Shown: one piece after another, positions 5,386 to 11,714 of the stretch | Layout: the number at the start of each line of letters is the position of its first letter | Position numbering within the stretch: position 1 is the first letter of the stretch | DNA from: DATEPR01 sp036503065 | GTDB taxonomy: Bacteria; Actinomycetota; Actinomycetes; Mycobacteriales; Pseudonocardiaceae | Direction of reading: 5' to 3' | DNA: 11,714 nucleotides | Assembly: GCA_036503065.1 (NCBI GenBank) | Contig: DASXXM010000278.1 | Span: 1 to 11,714, forward strand | Position numbers and translations under genes: made by a program | The notes under the pieces: model-generated | Database searches by the model: none | What the model saw: the letters and a program-made list of their open reading frames with translations, nothing else | Told to the model about the DNA's origin: nothing

Positions 5386-8022
5386 ATGAAAGTAGGGCTC
5401 GTGAATCGACCTCGTCTGCTCACCGTGGCTGTCGCACTGACCGTGGGTGCCGCGCTGGCGGTGCTCGGGAACGGTTCGGCGTCCGCCGCCGTCGTCGCAC
5501 CCGCCGTGGACGGTGCCGCGTCCGGCGGTGCGGTGATCGTGGTGCTCGCCGATCAGCACGCCGCCGTGCCGCTGAAGGCGCAGGGCGCGCAGCGGACCAT
5601 GGCAACGCGGTCGGACCAGCAGTCGATCGTGTCGGACATGAAAGCCAACGGCGGCACCAACATCACGCAGTTGGTGAGCGTCAACGCCGTCGCGGCGCAC
5701 CTGTCCGCGGGCGAGGTGGCCCGGTTACGCGGCAACCCGGCCGTGGCGCGGATCGTGCCGGACGACACGATCGACGTGGCGCCGGGAACTACCGGGCCCC
5801 AGGGCCCGCCCGCCAGGTTGAGCCAGACGTTATGCCCGGCCAATCCGGCTGACCCACTGCTTGAGCCAGAGGCGTTGTCGGTCACACACACCGAGACCGA
5901 CCAGAAGAACGATCCGAATCAGGCTTCCCGCGTCGCGACCGGCAAGGGCGTGATCGTCGCGATCGAGGGCATGAACGACCTGGCCGGCAACCCGAACTTC
6001 CAGCGCGCGGACGGTTCCCACGTCGTCATCGACGCCCCGGACTACACGGCCGACCACAGCGACGGCGAGTTCTACGGCGACGCGTCGTCGGTCGCCGGAC
6101 AGGGCCTGGTGACCTACGACTTCGCCAAGGAACTGCCCTTCTCGGGTCTCCCGGCCGGCTGCACGTTCCGGATCAAGGGCATGGCGCCGGACGCGTCGCT
6201 GGTGGACAGCTCGCAGATCGACACGCCGCCCAGCGCCAACGGGCTGCCGGAGTCGCAGGTCGTCGCGGGCATCGACCACGCCGTCGTGGTGGACCACGCG
6301 GACGTGCTGTCGGAGTCCTTCGGCTTTCGCCAGCAGCCGGGCCGCTATTCCGTGTTCTACGCGGCGAACGACGCCGCGATCGCGGCCGGCGTGACCGTCG
6401 TGGTGTCCTCCGGTGACAGCGGCGTGTCCGGCACGGTGTCCTCGCCGGCCACCGACCCGCTGGCCATCGCCGTCGGCGGCACGAACACGCTGCGCCTGAC
6501 CGCCCAGGCCTACGGCTACACCAACTGGATCAACAACAACATCACCCCGCTGTCCTCCGGCGGCACGGCGCCCAACAACCGCGTCGTCGACCTGGTCGCC
6601 CCCGGCTACGGCGGCGAGGCGGCGTGCAGCGCGGCCGGCGCCGGCTGCCCGACGAACACGCAGACCGAGGCGTTCGGTGGCACCAGCCAGTCGTGCCCGC
6701 TGGTCGCCGGTGCGGTCGCGGACGTGATCCAGGCCTACGCCGACACCCACAATGGCACCAAGCCGACGCCCGCCCTGATCAAGCAGATCCTGACCGGCAC
6801 CGCGCAGGACATCGGCGCGCCAGCCGACGAACAGGGCGCGGGCCTGCTCGACACGTACGCCGCGGTGCGCGCCGCGCAACAGGAACCCGGCACCACGCTG
6901 CGGCATGCACCCGCAGCGCCGGGACTGGTCGCGTCACCGTCCCAATTGGACATCACGGCGCCTGCCGGCGTCAGCTCGCAGACCGTCAACCTGTTCAACG
7001 CCAGCGACCGGACCACCGAGGTCCGCGGTTCGTACCGCGTGCTGAGCCCGGCAACGCAGTTCGGCCGGACGGTGACCGAGGCGGTCAGCGCGCCGAACCC
7101 GAGCCTGCCGCTGCCCGCGGCGGGCGCACCGGCGGCCGCGCCCATCACGTTCAGCGTCCCGCCGGGACTGGACCGGATCGGCGTCGACATGATCACGCCG
7201 GACCCGACGAACGCCACCATCCTGTCCTTCACGCTGGTGGACCCGACCGGCCGGCTGGCGCAGATCTCGTACGACTTCGGCGTCCCGTCCACCACCCCGG
7301 GCGGCATCGGCTCGGTGCCCAACATCCAGCACGTCGAGATCGCCTTCCCGAAGGCGGGCCGCTGGACGGCGAAGATCCTGTGGGCGAACGGGCGGGCGCA
7401 CCTGCAGTCACCGCCGAACGTGCCGGGCACCTTCACCGGCGACATCTCCTTCCGGACCACCGCACAGCGCTACGTGACGCTGCCCGCGGTCCGGTCGGTG
7501 CGCATCCCCGCGCGTTCCAGCGTGGCCGTGCCGCTGCGGGTCCTGATGCCGACGGCGCCCGGTGATCACCCGGAGTCGGTGCAGTTCACCGCCGACAACG
7601 GCGCCCGGACCTCGCTGCCGGTCGTCCGCCGCACCATGATCCCGTCGGCCGGTGGTGCGTTCGACACCACGATCACCAGCACCGTCGGTCGTGGCGTCGG
7701 CCAGATCAGCACCTACAACCTCGATGTGCCACAAGGGAAACAGGACCTCGACGTAGCCTTCCACGGCATGGACGCCAACCCGGACAACCGGGTGACGTAC
7801 TTCCTGCTCGACCCGACGGGCACGGTGGTCAGCCGGATCACCACGCCGTCGGCCGGCCGGCCGGGCGCCGACGTCACGCTCGTCCAGCCCAACCCGGTCG
7901 CCGGCCGCTGGGAGATCGACGTGGAACTCAACCTGACCGTCAGCGGACAGGAATTCACCCAGACCGTCGCCGGCAACGTCAGCTACGACACGCCACCGCC
8001 GGTGCTCAGCGCAGCAGGCTGA
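5386..8022 (+). CDS. Exported S8/S53-superfamily serine peptidase with sedolisin-like active site
   Basis: I chose ATG 5386, giving 878 residues; GTG 5401 is nearly as good. ATG 5230 is unlikely because it would place the operator and dre sites inside the gene. Residues 1-34 form a signal peptide (cleavage after SASA). Residues 47-131 resemble an inhibitor_I9-type propeptide. The catalytic domain runs from about 150 to 490. The subtilisin Asp motif (DTG) is replaced by EGMND (194-198) and the HGTHVAG motif is not seen. Instead there is an ExxxD pair (E228, D232 in GEFYGDAS), Asp in the oxyanion position (SSGDSG, D344) and the nucleophile in GGTSQS (S434). These are sedolisin (S53) features in an S8-like layout, as in related Streptomyces proteins usually labelled S8 peptidases. 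The C-terminal 380 residues are beta-rich with two DPTG blocks suggesting PPC-like domains. Its substrate is unknown. It diverges from the chitinase gene. Confidence 0.88.
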   Translation: MKVGLVNRPRLLTVAVALTVGAALAVLGNGSASAAVVAPAVDGAASGGAVIVVLADQHAAVPLKAQGAQRTMATRSDQQSIVSDMKANGGTNITQLVSVNAVAAHLSAGEVARLRGNPAVARIVPDDTIDVAPGTTGPQGPPARLSQTLCPANPADPLLEPEALSVTHTETDQKNDPNQASRVATGKGVIVAIEGMNDLAGNPNFQRADGSHVVIDAPDYTADHSDGEFYGDASSVAGQGLVTYDFAKELPFSGLPAGCTFRIKGMAPDASLVDSSQIDTPPSANGLPESQVVAGIDHAVVVDHADVLSESFGFRQQPGRYSVFYAANDAAIAAGVTVVVSSGDSGVSGTVSSPATDPLAIAVGGTNTLRLTAQAYGYTNWINNNITPLSSGGTAPNNRVVDLVAPGYGGEAACSAAGAGCPTNTQTEAFGGTSQSCPLVAGAVADVIQAYADTHNGTKPTPALIKQILTGTAQDIGAPADEQGAGLLDTYAAVRAAQQEPGTTLRHAPAAPGLVASPSQLDITAPAGVSSQTVNLFNASDRTTEVRGSYRVLSPATQFGRTVTEAVSAPNPSLPLPAAGAPAAAPITFSVPPGLDRIGVDMITPDPTNATILSFTLVDPTGRLAQISYDFGVPSTTPGGIGSVPNIQHVEIAFPKAGRWTAKILWANGRAHLQSPPNVPGTFTGDISFRTTAQRYVTLPAVRSVRIPARSSVAVPLRVLMPTAPGDHPESVQFTADNGARTSLPVVRRTMIPSAGGAFDTTITSTVGRGVGQISTYNLDVPQGKQDLDVAFHGMDANPDNRVTYFLLDPTGTVVSRITTPSAGRPGADVTLVQPNPVAGRWEIDVELNLTVSGQEFTQTVAGNVSYDTPPPVLSAAG

Positions 8023-9085
8023 CCGCGACCGCGATCAGTCCAATGAGGACGGCCACGGCGAACGCCTGGCCGAGCGCCCACGCGCCGTACACCAGAAAGC
8101 ACGCCAGCTCTGTGCCGACGGCGGCCACCGAGGTCACGGTGGCCCGTGCCGTGCCGGTGATCCGTTCCTGACAACGGGTGTCGACCACGACCAGAACCGC
8201 CCGATACAGGGCGTAACCCGCGGCCACCAGGGCGATGCCGGCGGCCACGTGCAGCACCGCGGCGGCCGCGAGCAGCGCGGCCATGCCACCGAGCAGGCCG
8301 GCCAACGCGTTGGGGCGCAACGCGGCCAGGCGGCCGGCGATCGCGGCGCCGCCGGCACCGGCCAGCGGAATGCCCAGCACGGCAAGGGGAATCAGCCCGG
8401 TCGGCACGCTCCAGGACTGGCCGAGCAGCGGAAAGTACTCCTCCAGCGCGTCGATCCCGCCCACCGCGGCCAGCGCGAGCACGGCGATCCGCACGGTGGG
8501 CTGCTTGACGGTCTCCCGGACACCCGCGCGCAGCGTGGCGAAATAGCCGTCGTCGTCATCATCGTCGGTGGTGCGCGGTGGTCGGGGCAGGCGGGTGGCC
8601 AGCAGCGACGACGCAAGGCAGCAGCCGACGCTCACCCAGCCGGCCAGGCGGAAGCCGCCATCGGCGTAGAGCACGGTGGCCGCGACCGCCGACGGCACCT
8701 GCGCCAGCAGCCCAACCGCGGTGATCCGGCCCACCACGGTCGGATACCGCTGCGGCACACCCGCGTCGGCAAGTCCTTCGTAGACCAGGGCTTCCAGCGA
8801 ACCCGACACCAGCGAACCCGACAGGCCCCACAACACGAACCCGGCCGCGAAACCGGCGAAGCCGGGCAGAACGGTCCACAGCGCGTATCCGGCGGCCTTC
8901 AGCACACCGGCGGCGATCAGGGCGGCACGGCGGGAGAAGCGGTCGGCCAGCGCGCCGGTCGGTATCTCGGTGACGAGACCCGTCACGGACCAGATCACGA
9001 ACAGCGCGGAGATCTGGCCGCCGGTCAGGCCGCTGGCCGCGAACAGCACGACGTACAGCGGATACAGCGGCACCGTGTCGTCCAC
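8006..9085 (-). CDS. MFS transporter (12-TM type, N-terminus uncertain)
   Basis: A membrane transporter of unknown substrate, 359 residues from GTG 9085. The MFS loop 2-3 signature is clear (IPTGALADRFSRR), and hydrophobic helices continue to the C-terminus. The central loop carries six consecutive Asp residues (TTDDDDDDGYFATL) before the second half. Family-like sequence continues upstream of 9085 in the same frame (ARRLARLCVGWAAVDD), which would complete helix 1, but no usual start codon lies between 9085 and an in-frame TGA at 9143-9145. An ATG at 9157 lies just beyond that stop. The true start may be a rare CTG, or the gene may be damaged at its N-terminus. Its 3' end overlaps that of the peptidase gene by 17 bp, tail to tail. 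It is divergent from the TetR gene, whose operator lies between them. Confidence 0.8.
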   Translation of the reverse strand: MDDTVPLYPLYVVLFAASGLTGGQISALFVIWSVTGLVTEIPTGALADRFSRRAALIAAGVLKAAGYALWTVLPGFAGFAAGFVLWGLSGSLVSGSLEALVYEGLADAGVPQRYPTVVGRITAVGLLAQVPSAVAATVLYADGGFRLAGWVSVGCCLASSLLATRLPRPPRTTDDDDDDGYFATLRAGVRETVKQPTVRIAVLALAAVGGIDALEEYFPLLGQSWSVPTGLIPLAVLGIPLAGAGGAAIAGRLAALRPNALAGLLGGMAALLAAAAVLHVAAGIALVAAGYALYRAVLVVVDTRCQERITGTARATVTSVAAVGTELACFLVYGAWALGQAFAVAVLIGLIAVAVSLLR

Positions 9086-9193
9086 CGCGGCCCAGCCAAC
9101 ACACAGCCGGGCGAGACGACGAGCCGCCGGGGGCGTTGTAGATCAATGTCGGCGCATGACGATCAGACTACTCGCTTGGCCAGCTTATTTCCT

Positions 9194-9222
9194 TTGACTG
9201 ACTAGTCACTCTCTTATACAGT
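9194..9222 (+). promoter_or_regulatory. Promoter of the tetR-SDR unit, apparently leaderless
   Basis: TTGACT (9194-9199), a 17-bp spacer and TACAGT (9217-9222) form a good housekeeping promoter. A start 7 bases after the -10 box falls on the A of ATG 9229. This suits the lack of a properly spaced ribosome binding site. Confidence 0.5.
9196..9211. promoter_or_regulatory. Likely TetR operator palindrome
   Basis: The perfect 10-bp palindrome TGACTAGTCA (9199-9208) extends to GACTGACTAGTCACTC with one mismatched pair. It lies between the -35 and -10 boxes of the tetR promoter and in the divergent MFS upstream region, so it could control both. This fits typical TetR autoregulation. Confidence 0.5.
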
Positions 9223-9228
9223 AGAGGC

Positions 9229-9795
9229 ATGGCGAGGCCGAGGAGTGTGGATCGACGGAACGCGATTCTGTCGGCGGCGACACGCGTCATCGCCGTGCAG
9301 GGACTTGGCGCCGCGACTGCGGCGATCGCCAAGGAAGCGGGCGTCTCCAACGGGTCGTTGTTCGTCTACTTCGACACGAAGGCGACGCTCCTGAACGAGC
9401 TCTACATCGCCCTCAAGACTGAGATGGGCGCGGCCGCGGTCGATGGGCTGCCGGTCGAGAACGACGCGCGCGAGCAGGTCCGCCACATGTGGCACCAGTG
9501 GCTGCACTGGGCCACGTCCTTCCCGGCGAAGCGACGGGCGCTCGCCCAACTGGAGGTATCGGATGACATCACCGCCGAGAGCCATCGGATCGTGAGCTCC
9601 GCGTTCAGCGGCATCGCGGACCTGCTGGAACGAAGCCGGGCCAACGGACCGATGCGGGAGGCACCGCTGGGCCTCGTCCTCGTGCTGACGAGTGCGGTCG
9701 CCGACGCGACCGTTGACGTGATGATCCGCGAACCGGACCAGGCCGACACCAACGGCCGGATCGCGTTCGAGGCCATCTGGCGAATGCTCGCCTGA
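9229..9795 (+). CDS. TetR/AcrR-family transcriptional regulator
   Basis: A 188-residue repressor-type regulator. Residues 8-55 form the TetR helix-turn-helix: RRNAILSAATRVIAVQGL, then AIAKEAGVSNGSLFVYFDTKATLL. The rest is the all-helical ligand-binding and dimerisation domain (WLHWATSFPAKRRALAQLEVSDDI), which gives no ligand clue. Length is normal for the family. The ATG at 9229 has only GAGG two bases upstream, and the promoter geometry predicts a leaderless transcript. The SDR gene follows after 43 bp on the same strand, and the MFS gene is divergent across a 143-bp gap with an operator-like palindrome. A plausible reading is that it represses its own operon, and perhaps the transporter, until a small molecule binds. 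Confidence 0.92.
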   Translation: MARPRSVDRRNAILSAATRVIAVQGLGAATAAIAKEAGVSNGSLFVYFDTKATLLNELYIALKTEMGAAAVDGLPVENDAREQVRHMWHQWLHWATSFPAKRRALAQLEVSDDITAESHRIVSSAFSGIADLLERSRANGPMREAPLGLVLVLTSAVADATVDVMIREPDQADTNGRIAFEAIWRMLA

Positions 9796-9838
9796 CCCCC
9801 GCCGCCCATTACCCGAGACCGACCGCGCAGGAGCCCTC

Positions 9839-10786
9839 ATGGCGGACACCGCCCACAACTCATCCCCGACCAGGGCCTGGATCATCACCGGGCCGACCGC
9901 CGGCATCGGCCGTCGCACCGCGTTCGAACTCGCGAAGCACGGCATCGTCGTGCTGGTCGGTCGCAACCGCGCCAAGCTCGACGACGTCGAGCAGGCGATC
10001 CGAGCGCAGGGCGGGCGAGCGGTCTCGGTCGTCAGCGACCTTTCGGACATCACGAGCGCGCGACACGCGGCCGCGGAGATCGCCGCGCTCGATCTCCCGA
10101 TCGGCGGCCTGCTGAACAACGCCGGAGTGATGGCAGCCCGACCGAGCCGGACCGCTCAGGGATGGGACACCACCTTCGCGACCAACCACCTCGGACCCTT
10201 CGCGCTGACCGAAGCCCTGCTCCCGCACCTGCCCGACGGCGCCCACGTCGTCTTCGTCTGCTCCGGCGTCGAAGACCCGCGGCGCAGGCTTGCTGTCCTC
10301 GCCGGCTTCCGTGGCGGCCGCTATATCTCGGCGGAGGCCGGCGCCCGCGGCGAATGGACGCCCGGCGGCTCATCGGTGCCCGGCGCGGACGCCTACGCGA
10401 CGTCGAAGCAGTGCAACCTCGCCACGGTGCTCGGCTTCGCGCGCGAATTGCCGCGACTCCGCTTCAGCGCCGTCGAACCCGGCGTCAACCCCGGCACGGA
10501 CCTCGGACGCGACGCGAACGTCGCGCTCCGCGTCCTGGCGAAGTACGTCATCGCCCCGGTCGCGCCGTTGATCAAGTATTGGAGCAACCCGAAGCGCGCC
10601 GCCCGGGTGATCACCGCGGTCCTGACCGACGACACGGACCGGACCGGGATCTACTATGACGAGGCCGGTCGGCCGATGCTCGGCTCCGTTCTCGTCCGCG
10701 ACCCCGCGTTCCAGGATCGGGTCGTCGCCGAGACCCGTGCCCTGCTCGCCACCGTCCCGATGGACGCGGCGCCCACCGGTCGCTAG
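9839..10786 (+). CDS. Short-chain dehydrogenase/reductase (SDR), probably NADP-dependent
   Basis: A cytosolic oxidoreductase of 315 residues, start ATG 9839 with AGGAG five bases upstream. The Rossmann motif TGPTAGIG (17-24) binds the nicotinamide cofactor, and Arg42 after the second strand (VGRNRAK) favours NADP. Other SDR signatures are NNAG (93-96), N116 (FATNHLGPF), S142 (FVCSG) and the catalytic Y186-x-x-x-K190 (YATSK), so the full tetrad is present. The chain is longer than a classical 250-residue SDR. It resembles the retinol-dehydrogenase/protochlorophyllide-reductase-like group, including the PGVNPGTDL block after the active site. Its substrate cannot be told from the sequence. It is likely co-transcribed with tetR. 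Its stop overlaps the end of the convergent response regulator gene by 4 bp. Confidence 0.9.
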   Translation: MADTAHNSSPTRAWIITGPTAGIGRRTAFELAKHGIVVLVGRNRAKLDDVEQAIRAQGGRAVSVVSDLSDITSARHAAAEIAALDLPIGGLLNNAGVMAARPSRTAQGWDTTFATNHLGPFALTEALLPHLPDGAHVVFVCSGVEDPRRRLAVLAGFRGGRYISAEAGARGEWTPGGSSVPGADAYATSKQCNLATVLGFARELPRLRFSAVEPGVNPGTDLGRDANVALRVLAKYVIAPVAPLIKYWSNPKRAARVITAVLTDDTDRTGIYYDEAGRPMLGSVLVRDPAFQDRVVAETRALLATVPMDAAPTGR

Positions 10787-11448
10787 CGAATTCCGCGCGG
10801 CACGACCAGACCGGTCTCGTAGGCGGTCACCACCGCCTGAGTTCGGTCGCGCAGGCCCAGCTTGCCCAGCACGCGGCTCACGTGCGTCTTCACCGTCTCC
10901 TCGGTGACCACCAGCCGGGCGGCGATCTCCGGATTGGACAGGCCCTCCGCGACGAGGCGGAGCACCTGCGTCTCGCGTGGCGTGAGGGTGGCCAGGGCGG
11001 CCGTGGGTGGCGCGGCCTGCGGGTGCTGCCGGGCGAACTCGCCGATCAGGCGCCGGGTCACGGTCGGCGCGAGCAGTGCCTCACCGGCCGCGACGACCCG
11101 CACGGCGTCGAAGAGGTGTTCCGCGGTGACGTCCTTGAGCAGGAAGCCGCTGGCACCGGCACGCAGTGCGTCGTAGACGTAGTCGTCCAGGTCGAAGGTG
11201 GTCAGGACGATGACGCGCGGCCCGTCCTGGCTCGCGAGTTGCCGGGTGGCCTCGATGCCGTCCATGCCGGGCATCCGGACGTCCATCAGCACCACGTCGG
11301 GCGACAGTTCGCGGCAGGTCCGCACGGCGTCGGCACCGTCGCACGCGGTGCCGACCACGGTGAAGTCCGGCTGGCTGTCCAGCAGCGCGGCATACCCGGT
11401 GCGGACTACCTGATGGTCGTCGGCCACGACGACCCGGATCGCGGTCAT
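10783..11448 (-). CDS. NarL/FixJ-family response regulator
   Basis: A 221-residue two-component regulator. The receiver domain (residues 4-120) has the acidic pocket D10/D11, the phosphoacceptor D56 (VLMDVRMPGMDG), the switch Thr in VLTTFD and K105 (GFLLKD). After a short Ala/Pro linker, residues 155-215 form a LuxR-type helix-turn-helix (LTPRETQVLRLVAEGLSNPEIAARL, then VKTHVSRVLGKLGLRDR). All key residues are intact. The start overlaps the stop of the upstream kinase gene as ATGA, typical of translational coupling in actinobacterial kinase/regulator pairs. Target genes are not evident. The adjacent SDR gene is on the opposite strand and need not be connected. Confidence 0.95.
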   Translation of the reverse strand: MTAIRVVVADDHQVVRTGYAALLDSQPDFTVVGTACDGADAVRTCRELSPDVVLMDVRMPGMDGIEATRQLASQDGPRVIVLTTFDLDDYVYDALRAGASGFLLKDVTAEHLFDAVRVVAAGEALLAPTVTRRLIGEFARQHPQAAPPTAALATLTPRETQVLRLVAEGLSNPEIAARLVVTEETVKTHVSRVLGKLGLRDRTQAVVTAYETGLVVPRGIR

Positions 11449-11714
11449 GCCGTCGCCTCGACCTTGGCCGGCAGCGTCGCCTCGACCAGGAACCCGCCGA
11501 CTCCGCGAACAGCGCCGACGCGCAACCGGCCGCCGACGGCCGCGGCGCGTTCACGCATGCCGGGCAGCCCGTGGCCGGTCGGTGTCGTCGTCGACGGGCC
11601 GGGTCCGTTGTCCCGGATGCGCAGCCGGAGGGTGTCGTCGGTGTAGTGCAGTTCCACGTCGACGGCGGCACCGGGGGCGTGGCGCCGCGCGTTGGTGAGT
11701 GCTTCCTGGACGAT
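11445..11714 (-). CDS. Sensor histidine kinase, NarL-partner type, C-terminal part
   Basis: Only the last 89 residues are inside the window; the 5' part lies beyond base 11714. They form the ATP-binding end of a HisKA_3-type kinase: the N box QEALTNARRHA at the window edge, the G1 box IRDNGPG, the G2-like GHGLPGMRERAAAVGG, and a final GFLVEATLP strand. It would phosphorylate the downstream response regulator, whose ATG overlaps this stop by 4 bp (11445-11448). Sensor input domains cannot be seen. Confidence 0.92.
   Translation of the reverse strand: MVQEALTNARRHAPGAAVDVELHYTDDTLRLRIRDNGPGPSTTTPTGHGLPGMRERAAAVGGRLRVGAVRGVGGFLVEATLPAKVEATA

Noticed and set aside
1..11714. tRNA, rRNA or attachment-site remnants
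   Set aside because: I saw no tRNA-like cloverleaf arms, no rRNA segments and no long direct repeats that could mark att sites.

Overview
The window comes from a high-GC actinomycete chromosome. Codon third positions are strongly G/C, start regions carry AGGAG-type ribosome binding sites or look leaderless, and secreted hydrolases are frequent. The set of a DUF2637/SpdB-like fragment, an IS66 element, GH12 and GH18 enzymes and a NarL-type two-component pair fits Pseudonocardiales or a close relative. That placement is inference.

Left part (1-2241): a gene remnant with no start codon, resembling DUF2637/SpdB membrane proteins of actinobacterial mobile elements, is cut by an IS66-family insertion sequence (336-1832; 12-bp perfect terminal inverted repeats beginning GTAA; one transposase gene). 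No target duplication flanks the IS. To its right is about 400 bp with no gene. Its first 300 bp hold nine copies of a palindromic motif, TGCTATAGCA, usually extended to GCAAGT on the right, and one copy is a perfect 24-bp palindrome. This repeat field is the least explained structure in the window.

Middle part (2242-8022): a secreted polymer-degradation block. On the minus strand an IS630-type transposase-like gene, lacking recognisable catalytic residues and cut short, precedes a secreted GH12 endoglucanase; they may form one transcription unit with a GAAACTTTC palindrome upstream. A secreted GH18 chitinase follows, also on the minus strand, with a strong hairpin terminator. Divergent from it is a large exported serine peptidase. 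It looks subtilisin-like overall but shows sedolisin-style catalytic signatures (ExxxD, SSGDSG, GGTSxS) in place of the Asp/His pair. The chitinase/peptidase intergenic region is packed with candidate control sites: a TTGACA-17-CAGGCT promoter, a CebR-type LacI-family operator at its predicted transcription start, a second AGCGCT site, and a near-consensus DasR (dre) box. This suggests that chitin or N-acetylglucosamine and cellobiose signals meet there.

Right part (8006-11714): an MFS transporter, convergent with and overlapping the peptidase by 17 bp, has an N-terminus that cannot be placed cleanly because an in-frame TGA interrupts the expected start. Divergent from it, a TetR regulator, apparently leaderless with an operator palindrome inside its promoter, is followed by a short-chain dehydrogenase in a likely operon. 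Last comes a NarL/FixJ response regulator overlapping by ATGA the 3' end of its sensor kinase gene, which runs off the window.
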